In this document: positions 31,839 to 38,847 of the stretch, in pieces
Numbering within the stretch: position 1 is the stretch's first letter
How the letters are laid out: the number at the start of each line of letters is the position of its first letter
Origin: a virus
Virus record (IMG/VR): IMGVR_UViG_3300025423_000001
Span: 23,119 to 87,118 of that record
Length of the DNA: 64,000 bases
Strand: one strand, 5' to 3'
Made by a program: the position numbers and the translations under genes
The notes under the pieces: model-generated
Seen by the model: the letters and a program-made list of their open reading frames with translations, nothing else
What the model was told of the DNA's origin: nothing
Databases searched by the model: none

Positions 31839-31958
31839 TCATTTGAATTTGCGTTTCCACCAATCTCTGGCCATCAGCGTGAGCATGGCTACGCCTACCA
31901 CCACCGGCAGCGAACAGAGGTAGGCTTGTGTGATGTAATTGATTGCTGTGAAGTCCAT
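31839..31958 (-). CDS. Small membrane protein (39 residues)
   Basis: From ATG 31958 it reads MDFTAINYITQAYLCSLPVV, then VGVAMLTLMARDWWKRKFK: one transmembrane helix followed by a positively charged end. It starts eight bases after the 31967-32194 membrane-protein gene ends. Short single-helix proteins like this are common in phage early regions. Confidence 0.5.
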   Translation of the reverse strand: MDFTAINYITQAYLCSLPVVVGVAMLTLMARDWWKRKFK

Positions 31959-31966
31959 AGGTTAGT

Positions 31967-32194
31967 TTATAGCCATTTGGGTGGCTTGTACTTGGGAAAG
32001 ATTTTTGAAATGAAATATGCCAAGGCTAGGGCGGCTGCCATAAATATGGTGCCAGGCCAAACGATTCCAAAGAATGCGCGTGTAATGACGTTAAGCCAGT
32101 TTTGCTGGTACTTTTCTTCGTAAAAAACCAGCTTGAGTAGGAAGAATACGATGATTGCTGCTAACCAGTAGCAGACTATGCCAATTATGTGCAT
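31967..32194 (-). CDS. Two-helix membrane protein
   Basis: The 75-residue product has helices at about 3-24 (IIGIVCYWLAAIIVFFLLKL) and 44-64 (FGIVWPGTIFMAAALALAYF), with a basic Lys/Pro tail. It might act on the host envelope, for example in superinfection exclusion, but evidence is only topological. A 169-base non-coding gap lies upstream. Confidence 0.65.
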   Translation of the reverse strand: MHIIGIVCYWLAAIIVFFLLKLVFYEEKYQQNWLNVITRAFFGIVWPGTIFMAAALALAYFISKIFPKYKPPKWL

Positions 32195-32363
32195 GGCAAT
32201 GGGTTTGTGCCTGAGTAGGCTGTGAATGAATGTGTTTGTAGATTGCCCCCAGCTTGGGGCGACGTGTACAGAGCTTATAGGCTTATACGGATTGTTAACA
32301 GGCTGCTAAAGTAGGAGCATTAGTTGGAATTGCCAAATCTTTTAGCAGAAATTTTTAAGGAAT

Positions 32364-32606
32364 TTAGTCAAAGTTTTCTTCAAGCACCATCTCTCTGTAC
32401 ACCCTCTCTGTAGCTATAGACGAGGATGCGATGGTGCTGTAGTGCCAGCTAAGGCGTGGGGTGTCTTTGGTTATGAGCTTCCATCTGGCTACTGTGTCAG
32501 CCCACTCGTCTTCAGTGAGAGACTGCTGCCACTTTCGTGCTAAGATATGTTGGCCAAGGTCAAGTAGAGTCTCGGTCATGGCTCCTGCCATAGTGCGCTC
32601 TTTCAT
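32364..32606 (-). CDS. Hypothetical small protein
   Basis: The 80-residue product is helical with a Trp-rich middle (WQQSLTEDEWADTVARWK). It is linked to the macro-like gene by an ATGA overlap, so the two may act together. No domain is recognised. Confidence 0.65.
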   Translation of the reverse strand: MKERTMAGAMTETLLDLGQHILARKWQQSLTEDEWADTVARWKLITKDTPRLSWHYSTIASSSIATERVYREMVLEENFD

Positions 32607-32959
32607 GCCAAATGGTTTAAGAACAGGGCCGGCAACTCAACGTTGGGTGTCCTGTTGGTGAACATTGGTGCTATCTCTGAGGGTAAGTATCCAGCTAATC
32701 CACAGCCTATTGCCGCTACCTTGAAAGTATGCTCCGGGTGTAGGCTGGCGAAGTAGAGGAATTCTCTCACTTCGGCTGCTATGGCATCAAGCGGGATGCT
32801 GCGTTGCCCACGGGACAGGTCTTTGGTGACGATGGCGTAGGACTGGCCTTGCAAGCCACGAGCCTGCCCGTAGATAGCGCCCCAGTGCCTACGGGCTTCG
32901 AGCGCTGCACCCTTGCCATGGCGGCCCTCAGTGTTGGAGCCGAATACGAAGATGGTCAT
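32603..32959 (-). CDS. A1S_2505-family phage protein, macro-domain-like
   Basis: The 118-residue product starts MTIFVFGSNTEGRHGKGAAL and has ARGLQGQSYAIVTKDL, then FKVAAIGCGLAGY. These match a phage non-structural family whose glycine-rich loops resemble macro domains that bind ADP-ribose. If so, it may bind or hydrolyse ADP-ribose-type molecules made by defence systems. That function is inference. The next gene overlaps by four bases. Confidence 0.7.
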   Translation of the reverse strand: MTIFVFGSNTEGRHGKGAALEARRHWGAIYGQARGLQGQSYAIVTKDLSRGQRSIPLDAIAAEVREFLYFASLHPEHTFKVAAIGCGLAGYLPSEIAPMFTNRTPNVELPALFLNHLA

Positions 32960-33003
32960 GTCAGTGTTGTTAGGCTGTGTAAGGAATGTTGTTTATCACC
33001 AGC

Positions 33004-33333
33004 CTATTGCTGAGTTGTGTAAGGCTTGTCTAAAGCCGGAGATGGTGCTACTTTGATGGGAGAGACATGGCTGACTACCAGGTCGCTTTCTGGCTCCCGG
33101 TGTACCCGTTTACGTGGTGAGCTGCCATTGAAGGTTGAAAACTCCAAGGAACGGACTCTGTCAGACAGCTGCTGTGAGAGCGTGGTCAACTGGTTACGGG
33201 ATTCTCTGAGTGTGTTGATGTCTTTCTCAGCCTGGGACAGTCGGTAGCGACACTCGGTAAGCTCAGCTCCCCGGTGAATGTTTTCTTTGATGAGCCTGTC
33301 AAAACCCAGCCAGCGTTGTATGATGGATTTCAT
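33004..33333 (-). CDS. Coiled-coil protein
   Basis: ATG 33333 (MKSIIQRWLGF) gives 109 residues. Residues about 20-65 form a heptad-like coiled coil (CRYRLSQAEKDINTLRES), followed by a basic, Ser/Pro-rich tail. It resembles small DNA- or membrane-associated coiled-coil proteins. Function is unknown. Confidence 0.6.
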   Translation of the reverse strand: MKSIIQRWLGFDRLIKENIHRGAELTECRYRLSQAEKDINTLRESRNQLTTLSQQLSDRVRSLEFSTFNGSSPRKRVHREPESDLVVSHVSPIKVAPSPALDKPYTTQQ

Positions 33334-33360
33334 GTGAAAGAGTTGTGAGTTTGTGGTCAA

Positions 33361-33566
33361 TGTTGTGAATCCTCAGCCTGTTGACGAGGCAGGGCTGTGG
33401 CAAATGTAAGGGTAAATCCTGGTAGGATGAGGGTGAGATTGAGGGAAGGATGGGGAGGAGAGAGGGATAGATAGGATAGTCCCAGAATGGGAATGGTGTC
33501 CAGGAATGGGAAAGCAGTGTTTGTGTGAGGCGATGGTGCAGGCTGCTCGAGAGGTCGATAGAAAGA
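33361..33566. other. Gene-free stretch with a purine-rich tract
   Basis: Bases 33421-33478 are almost all A and G on the + strand, and GAATGGGA occurs twice just after (33485-33492 and 33504-33511). A low-complexity minus ORF crosses it but is not credible. Strand asymmetry of this kind may mark an origin-proximal or regulatory element, or simply be a relic. Confidence 0.4.
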
Positions 33567-33944
33567 TTACAACTCACTACAGAATTTAGCCAACTCTACA
33601 TGCTCAAGCTTAGCCAGTATGCACGGCAATAGCTCTGTTAAGTGTATGTACGTTGAAATTTCCATGCCTTCGTGTTGCACTGTGAACCAGGCTGGCTCGG
33701 ATATGCCGGTAACTTCCGTCCGGTTTAAGGCAGTAGACATAGCCCGGATTAGCTGCTGGGCTGTTGCTTGTTGCAACCAGTTGATGGTAGCTAACTTCTT
33801 TAATTCTTTAGTTCTTTCAAAATTAGCCTCAACCAAGCGCTGCTGTTCCCTGAGGTCAGCCCGGTAACGTTTAATGTGTTCCTTGTTTGCTGGGTCGAGG
33901 CCAAGCTTGGCCATTTCCCGTTGGTGTCCTTTAGTTAGGCTCAT
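33567..33944 (-). CDS. Hypothetical helical protein, first gene of the minus block
   Basis: ATG 33944 (MSLTKGHQREMAKLGL) gives 125 residues, helical and charged in the first half, with STYIHLTELLPCILAKLEHV near the end. It is the first gene transcribed leftwards from the strand switch, so it should be among the earliest expressed. No family is recognised. Confidence 0.65.
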   Translation of the reverse strand: MSLTKGHQREMAKLGLDPANKEHIKRYRADLREQQRLVEANFERTKELKKLATINWLQQATAQQLIRAMSTALNRTEVTGISEPAWFTVQHEGMEISTYIHLTELLPCILAKLEHVELAKFCSEL

Positions 33945-33974
33945 GATGTTATGTATTTGATGTGCAAGATAATG

Positions 33975-34011
33975 AAAAATGTACTCTATATAAAATACAG
34001 TGTACATTTTT
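33975..34011. promoter_or_regulatory. Perfect 10-bp inverted repeat at the divergent switch
   Basis: AAAAATGTAC (33975-33984) and GTACATTTTT (34002-34011) are exact reverse complements, and the A/T-rich 17-base spacer contains TATATAAAATA. It lies between the first minus gene and RepL, where divergent promoters must be. It may be an operator, an iteron-like origin element, or overlapping promoters. Confidence 0.55.
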
Positions 34012-34113
34012 GTCTAACCTTTTGTGATTTATCTACGGGTTTTTCCACTGATACCCCTACCTTTGTCCAAGGAATTATACCATACCCCACAAAATCAAAA
34101 AAACCTTAGACAA

Positions 34114-34644
34114 ATGGCTAAGAAAACTCCTGAAGAGAACCCTTTTGTCCAAATAGCTCTGGATTTCACCATTTATGCTATCTGGAAGTCTGCTGAGTTA
34201 CGCCCTGCAGGCGCTCCTGCTGATATGTCCCTGAGTAATTCCCGGACATTTGCCTACACCAAGTTCGAGGTTAACTCCAAAGCCTCAGTGTACAGCGACA
34301 ATGGGCTGTTGAACATCTTTCCCACTTTGCCCTCCGCAGCCAAGGATATGTTCATGTACATTGTTGCCAAGATTCAGTATGAGTCTGACGTCATCGAGCT
34401 TGAGGAGGAGAAGTACATGGAGACCATGGGCGTGTCCCGCGCCACCTTCTATAGTGCGAGGAAGGCCCTGACCAACCGTATCATCATGGAGCGGAAAGAG
34501 CGCAAGAATACCTACTGGGTGAACCCTGCCTACATCTTCCGAGGAAGCCGTATCAGCAAGTACCCCAAGAATGTCAAGATGGTTGACAAGTCCGGCAACC
34601 CTGTTGGCGAGCCGAAGCTTGAACCACCCACAGATGAAGACTGA
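34114..34644 (+). CDS. repL: RepL-like replication initiation protein
   Basis: ATG 34114 (MAKKTPEENPFVQ) gives 176 residues; the upstream extension uses GTG and looks non-coding. The core has a winged-helix block, YMETMGVSRATFYSARKAL, and the family end NTYWVNPAYIFRGSR. RepL proteins of plasmids and crAss-like phages bind the origin through this domain. It is the first + gene at the strand switch, with an inverted repeat just upstream, which fits an initiator beside its origin. Confidence 0.8.
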   Translation: MAKKTPEENPFVQIALDFTIYAIWKSAELRPAGAPADMSLSNSRTFAYTKFEVNSKASVYSDNGLLNIFPTLPSAAKDMFMYIVAKIQYESDVIELEEEKYMETMGVSRATFYSARKALTNRIIMERKERKNTYWVNPAYIFRGSRISKYPKNVKMVDKSGNPVGEPKLEPPTDED

Positions 34645-34706
34645 CGAGTCAGGCCCACGGCAGCCAACCTTAACCAGCCAGCTGACGAGTCCAGACCGGG
34701 CCCGTG

Positions 34707-34746
34707 AAAAAAGCCCAGGCCTGCAGATACACTCTGCAGCCCAGGC
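34707..34746 (-). terminator. Minus-strand terminator between antisense island and RepL
   Basis: On the minus strand CTGCAGA and TCTGCAG (34739-34733 and 34727-34721) form a 7-bp stem around five bases. After further G/C pairing a run of six T follows (34712-34707). It ends the small minus gene at 34768 and stops transcription from entering repL antisense. Confidence 0.65.
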
Positions 34747-34767
34747 TATCATCAAACACCTATCCTC

Positions 34768-34899
34768 CTATGCCCTGTGTACGCGGTGTTCTACCCCGTT
34801 CACAAAGATGCTCTCCCCGGCCTGTAGGCTCAAGGTCGTGCCCAGCATACGGTAGACAATCCGCCCCTGCTGCCAGCACTCAATCCAGATACGTTTCAT
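34768..34899 (-). CDS. Very small protein (43 residues) on the antisense island
   Basis: The frame from ATG 34899 starts MKRIWIECWQQGRIVYRMLG and ends HRVHRA, with a beta-rich, basic composition. The sequence before the ATG (AGTTTAAATCG) resembles other start leaders here, and a strong terminator follows. Function is unknown. Confidence 0.5.
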   Translation of the reverse strand: MKRIWIECWQQGRIVYRMLGTTLSLQAGESIFVNGVEHRVHRA

Positions 34900-34923
34900 A
34901 CATTACGATTTAAACTGTGAATT

Positions 34924-34950
34924 AAAAAGCCCCCACCATCAGGCAGGGGC
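34924..34950 (-). terminator. Strong Rho-independent-type terminator (minus)
   Basis: On the minus strand GCCCCTGCC (34950-34942) pairs with GGTGGGGGC (34937-34929) through nine pairs with two wobbles and a four-base loop, followed by TTTTT (34928-34924). It lies 109 bases past the stop of the 35059-35730 gene. Confidence 0.8.
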
Positions 34951-35058
34951 CATACATCCTCGTTTCACTCTTCACGTCTCTCGCTCGTCACTCTCACATT
35001 CCCAGGCTGTGTAAGGGAAGAGCTGCCTTGGCACACTCCTCCCTCTCCAGCCAACACA

Positions 35059-35730
35059 CTAAGCGGTTGCTGCCTCGCTTTCAGGTAACACAATCGCATG
35101 GCGCACCACGTTCTCGCCATCACCGCCTGTCTTTGCCTTCTTGGACAGCATTGCAAACGGATTGGTAGCCAACCCTGCAACACTCGCACCAGCACTTGCC
35201 TCCTTCACCACAATGCTGCCACCATCCAGCGTAAGCAACGTGCCATTCTCGGTCTTCACCAAGTCCACGTAAGCCACAATCTCCTCGCCACGCAAGTTCC
35301 TGTTGAACAGGCTGTTGGTACTCAGGATGCTGAAGCTCACCTGTGTCCTGTTCAGGAAATACGTGTACAAATCGCTGGCCAACGCCTTGTCACCAGCGTC
35401 TTCTGCGTCTTTAGCTGCAGCTAATACAGGTGTAAGCCGTGCTACAGCTTCCATGTCAACGGCCTCAACGTTGTAAATCTTCTTGCTCAACGTGCCACCA
35501 TTGTAAGCCTCTACCAACGTACCATCACGCCTTGTGGCATTAACCACGTTGGTGTTCTCGTCGCCGCCTTTGGACACCAAGAATTTCATTTTGCTGCGTG
35601 TTTCCAAATCAGCGTCAGCACGGTTGATAGCTTTACGCTTGTTAAAGATGGCCATTGCGCCTTTAAAATCCATGCGGCCTTTGCTGTCTTTAAGCTCAAT
35701 TTCCAGATTACCAATTACAAACTTTGACAT
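35059..35730 (-). CDS. Antisense-island protein with internal NPF motif
   Basis: ATG 35730 (MSKFVIGNLEIELKD) gives 223 residues; the frame continues upstream to 35967 but that part is Trp/Arg-rich and doubtful. The protein is alpha/beta with VSFSILSTNSLFNRNLRGEE, then VAGLATNPFAMLSKK near the end. ATNPFA is identical to the C-terminus of the replication-cluster protein at 11419. It is an isolated minus gene between + genes, with its own terminator, so it is probably separately regulated. An ssDNA-binding role is a guess. Confidence 0.65.
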   Translation of the reverse strand: MSKFVIGNLEIELKDSKGRMDFKGAMAIFNKRKAINRADADLETRSKMKFLVSKGGDENTNVVNATRRDGTLVEAYNGGTLSKKIYNVEAVDMEAVARLTPVLAAAKDAEDAGDKALASDLYTYFLNRTQVSFSILSTNSLFNRNLRGEEIVAYVDLVKTENGTLLTLDGGSIVVKEASAGASVAGLATNPFAMLSKKAKTGGDGENVVRHAIVLPESEAATA

Positions 35731-36273
35731 AACATACGCGTGTTGTCCAGCCGCCGCTGGTTGTTTGATGTGAATTAAGAATGCTTTCCGGCACTGAAAT
35801 TTCCGGCCAGCCCTGAAATCTTGAAGATTCCAAGGCCACCGGTACCTTTCCCGCCAAAACTTAGCCGGGGCGTTCATCGGGAGGTGGTACCCCCATCGAA
35901 CAACACGCATCCTGTTTACTATGAGGCTAGGCATCTTCCCCATCTTGATACCCGCCCCTACCAACACGCATCACTTACCAGTGGGTCATCCCTCTAACCT
36001 GATTGCTGCCCCACCAGACGACACACACACCCCTTCACTGCAGCCTACCCAGGTTACCCACACCCACTCGGCTCTCCATCAGCCTACATCCCTTACCCAG
36101 CTTACCATCTAGGCTCTGAGCTGTCGCATATTCGTATTACATTTGCGACAAAGCGCCCACGACTTTGACTCACACTTAGTAACCTTGCTCCATACACAGC
36201 CCACTCCATCCATCTTCAGTTTGCCTACATTAGCGGGCTGAAGCAGGGACTGGCTAAGCAGTCTATCTACCCC
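35731..36273. other. Divergent non-coding region
   Basis: These 543 bases separate the minus gene starting at 35730 and the + gene starting at 36274. A 63-codon Pro/His/Thr-rich frame (35921-36112) is not credible. The right part holds the inverted repeat TGTCGCA/TGCGACA and a TACATTTG element matching the Bacteroidota -7 consensus TAnnTTTG. It likely carries divergent promoters. Confidence 0.5.
36122..36150. promoter_or_regulatory. Inverted repeat with -7-like element
   Basis: TGTCGCA (36122-36128) and TGCGACA (36144-36150) are complementary around 15 bases. The sequence TACATTTG (36138-36145) within fits TAnnTTTG, the -7 box of Bacteroidota promoters, but no clear TTG -33 box lies at the right spacing. 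It could be a promoter with an overlapping operator. Confidence 0.4.
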
Positions 36274-36744
36274 ATGTCAACTTTCACCGTAGTCAGCTAC
36301 AATAGCGACTTCACACCGCACTCCATCGAACGCTTAAGCGACAACCAAACATTCACCATCGGAGAGATGATTACTAACTCTGTGGGTATGCGTGGCAACA
36401 TCAAGTCTTTCTCTCTCAGCAAGGACAGCTCTAAGGTATTTGTCACTACTACATGGTCAGGCGTAGGCTTTGACCTCGAGAGCGCCCAAAAGGTGCAGTT
36501 ACTGCCCTCACGTTTCCAGATGCACGACCAGGTTAGGCTGCGTATCGAGCAGAAGGATTACCAAGTTGATGGCAAGGGTATCGGGCAACCTCGCACCTCA
36601 CTTATCGCAGCCCATGTCCGTGGCATACACTTCTGCGGCAAAGTTGTAAAATACGACCTCGACGTAGACATCAACTGGCCGGCAGAGGCTACAGTACGCA
36701 TGTACAATGTAGGACAATCACTTCTCAGCGCACCAACCACTTAA
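36274..36744 (+). CDS. Hypothetical protein
   Basis: The 156-residue product is beta-rich with strands such as KVFVTTTWSGVGFDLES and GKVVKYDLDVDINWPAEA. It opens the + run that leads to the packaging genes. No domain is recognised; a small barrel or jelly-roll is possible. Confidence 0.65.
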   Translation: MSTFTVVSYNSDFTPHSIERLSDNQTFTIGEMITNSVGMRGNIKSFSLSKDSSKVFVTTTWSGVGFDLESAQKVQLLPSRFQMHDQVRLRIEQKDYQVDGKGIGQPRTSLIAAHVRGIHFCGKVVKYDLDVDINWPAEATVRMYNVGQSLLSAPTT

Positions 36745-36779
36745 TCACCAGCCCTCAGCTAACAACTGGGGGCTTACCT

Positions 36780-36986
36780 ATGGTACACGTCATCCCCATA
36801 CACGATTCCATATCCCACAGCCTTGACACATCGTGTACGTGCAACCCTGCCGTGGAATACGGCAAAGGAGACTTCATCGTGGTGCATGATGCCCTGGATG
36901 GCAGGCTTGGAGTGGAATGGGCCAACCAACTTCTTAACCAGCCTACTCAAAGATACGGATGGGAAATTGTGTTAAAGGAAAGTTAA
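36780..36986 (+). CDS. Hypothetical small protein
   Basis: The 68-residue product contains SCTCNPAVEYGKGDFIVVHD and GRLGVEWANQLLNQPTQR. The two closely spaced cysteines could bind metal, but two are too few for a zinc finger alone. It is 36 bases after the preceding gene. Function is unknown. Confidence 0.6.
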   Translation: MVHVIPIHDSISHSLDTSCTCNPAVEYGKGDFIVVHDALDGRLGVEWANQLLNQPTQRYGWEIVLKES

Positions 36987-37085
36987 ACCTGCCCCTAATT
37001 ATCGACTCGTGGGGTATATTAGGGATGCTACGACGAAAACGATGTAGTGGCCGTTGCTAATCAATAATCCAATATCCTATACAGT

Positions 37086-37475
37086 ATGAAACTCTACACA
37101 GAACAAGACCTTTTAGCTTTTGGGGAATACATACTCTCCAAAACTACTAATCCTGAGGAATCATTAGAAACCCTGGCAGATAACTTCAGGCTGATTAAAA
37201 ACAGTATCAACAAACCAGATTACACCCGTGGGCAAGAAGTGATGTCTGTTTCCTTTAACCCCGGACAACGTGCTGATGTGGCCGCCATTAAGCAAGTATT
37301 TGCCGATGCTTTTGACGAAATTGACATACACGTCACAGCTAAAGTCAAAGAAATAGATAGTTACTTCACCTTAGTCCAAAGCTCGCAAAAGGGTGACGTA
37401 CTTAGGCTCGCCGCAATAGCCAAAACTAACCTTGAGACAGCCCAGATGTATGCTGTCAAAGTCGTTACACGATAA
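37086..37475 (+). CDS. Acb2/Tad1-like cyclic-nucleotide sponge candidate
   Basis: The 129-residue product has VSFNPGQRADVAAIKQVFAD at about 54-73 and a C-terminal helix RLAAIAKTNLETAQMYAVKV. These two blocks follow the pattern of phage proteins with the Acb2/Tad1 hairpin domain (FNPSG..V..IK and TxLExAxMWAVK). Those oligomers bind cyclic di- and trinucleotides or cyclic ADP-ribose signals and block CBASS or Thoeris immunity. Trp is replaced by Tyr in the last motif. It lies among small early-type genes, where anti-defence genes gather. Recognition is by eye, so moderate confidence. Confidence 0.6.
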   Translation: MKLYTEQDLLAFGEYILSKTTNPEESLETLADNFRLIKNSINKPDYTRGQEVMSVSFNPGQRADVAAIKQVFADAFDEIDIHVTAKVKEIDSYFTLVQSSQKGDVLRLAAIAKTNLETAQMYAVKVVTR

Positions 37476-37493
37476 TCCAGTAAACCATACAGT

Positions 37494-37748
37494 ATGAAAT
37501 ACCTAAAGCTCACAGCAGTACTATCACTGCTATTACTATCCTTCAAGACAGGTGACAACAAACCGACACCACCAACGTCCTACACCATCACACTTTCTGT
37601 GCAGCAGTTACAGGCCTTGTCCTACAGCCTGGACAAAAGCAATGCTGAACACACGGTAGTTACCGAGTTGGTAAAGACCATCAATGAACAGGTGGAAAAA
37701 CAGTACAAGGCTGCCATGGACACAACACAGGCTAAACCTAAGCATTAA
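37494..37748 (+). CDS. Small secreted or membrane-anchored protein
   Basis: The 84-residue product begins with a signal-type hydrophobic helix (LKLTAVLSLLLLSF), followed by a Lys/Pro spacer and a helical domain. No Cys follows for lipidation. It may be exported to the periplasm during infection. It sits 18 bases after the Acb2/Tad1-like gene and three before the nuclease gene. Confidence 0.6.
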   Translation: MKYLKLTAVLSLLLLSFKTGDNKPTPPTSYTITLSVQQLQALSYSLDKSNAEHTVVTELVKTINEQVEKQYKAAMDTTQAKPKH

Positions 37749-37751
37749 ATC

Positions 37752-38594
37752 ATGACAGAACCGGCTAAGCACATACCCGTAGACTACGACGATGGCAAGC
37801 ACCTGTACTCACTGCAGGGCATGCGTTACACTTCAGCTTCACAGCTCGTGGAGAAGTTCGGTAACCATTTCGATGCTGACACTGTGGCTATTGGGTATGC
37901 TGCTAAGCATGGAATGACACCTGAGTACTGGAAAGACAAATGGGCCACCAAAAACGAGAAGTCTAAGATACGCGGCAACAACATACACGACCAGCAAGAG
38001 CTGATACTGAAAACACGTATGCTGGACATCTACGACGACAGACAGGTGCCGGTACATGATGGGCTGATACAAGAAACAGACCCATGGTACAATAGGCCAG
38101 ACGGTGTGTACACTGAGGCTAAGCTCTGGCACCACGGTTATAGGCTGGCAGGTAGGAGTGACAAGGTGATACTGCTTACCCACTATCCAGTGGAATTTGC
38201 CAATCCGTCCGAGACCATCCAGCGCTATGCCCACGTCGAAGACTACAAGACCAACGAGTCTTTAAACTTTGAAAGCTATCAATATCCCAACGGCTCACGC
38301 AAGATGATGAAGCCGCCGATAGCACACATACAGGATTGCAATTGGCAGCACTACTGCCTCCAGCTTTCCATTTACATGCTCATGCTTGAGTACCAGGGGT
38401 TCCTGCCCGGCAAGATGAGCATCACACATTTCCCGCATCCAACATCTGATAATCCAATACCCAAGCTGGTCAAGTACCCAGTACCTTACCTCAAGAAGGA
38501 AGTGGTTACCATGGCCAGCTTCAATCTACGTTCCTATGCCACAGCCAACAACAATCGAATGCAACAAACGCTTAGCACGGGAGGTGGCCGATGA
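37752..38594 (+). CDS. PD-(D/E)XK nuclease (Cas4/RecB-like)
   Basis: The 280-residue product has HxxG-type GNNIHD at 75-80, GRSDKVILL (134-142) with the first catalytic Asp, VEDYKTNE (162-169) as the D/ExK core, and QHYCLQLSIY (199-208) as the QxxxY motif. These are the RecB-family nuclease signatures. crAss-like phages regularly carry such a nuclease; it probably works in recombination or host DNA breakdown. It overlaps the HU-like gene by 59 bases. Confidence 0.85.
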   Translation: MTEPAKHIPVDYDDGKHLYSLQGMRYTSASQLVEKFGNHFDADTVAIGYAAKHGMTPEYWKDKWATKNEKSKIRGNNIHDQQELILKTRMLDIYDDRQVPVHDGLIQETDPWYNRPDGVYTEAKLWHHGYRLAGRSDKVILLTHYPVEFANPSETIQRYAHVEDYKTNESLNFESYQYPNGSRKMMKPPIAHIQDCNWQHYCLQLSIYMLMLEYQGFLPGKMSITHFPHPTSDNPIPKLVKYPVPYLKKEVVTMASFNLRSYATANNNRMQQTLSTGGGR

Positions 38595-38847
38595 ACAGGC
38601 CGTAGCTCTCTCGGTTGTAGAACACGCCATCCACCATTACGGGGAATTCATTGCTACCACCATCCGCTCAGGCGGGATGGAGGGTGTGTTCATTCCGTAC
38701 CTTGGAAAGATAAGCGTGAAACACCGGGAGCAGCAATTCAAAGACTACATCCACACACTCAGCCCGATAGAACAGACTGTGCTGAGAAACATGAAACAAG
38801 ACGAACTTGACATAGTGTTTGCTTACAAAGAGGAGGCTGCCGTATGA
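38536..38847 (+). CDS. HU/IHF-like small protein
   Basis: The 103-residue product has an N-terminal helix pair (VVEHAIHHYGEFIATTIR) followed by VFIPYLGKISVKHREQ. That matches the two-helix plus GxFxVK arm pattern of short HU/IHF-related proteins in crAss-like phages. It may bend DNA for packaging or replication. Its ATG lies in the end of the nuclease gene and its stop overlaps the next start by four bases. Confidence 0.6.
   Translation: MPQPTTIECNKRLAREVADEQAVALSVVEHAIHHYGEFIATTIRSGGMEGVFIPYLGKISVKHREQQFKDYIHTLSPIEQTVLRNMKQDELDIVFAYKEEAAV

Noticed and set aside
33299-33577. Minus ORF of 92 codons rich in Ser, Pro, Leu
   Set aside because: It is low complexity, read through the purine-rich tract, and overlaps the start of the coiled-coil gene. 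No real protein features.
35921-36112. Plus ORF of 63 codons, Pro/His/Thr-rich
   Set aside because: Composition follows from CAC/CCA-rich DNA, with no leader or domain. Treated as non-coding.
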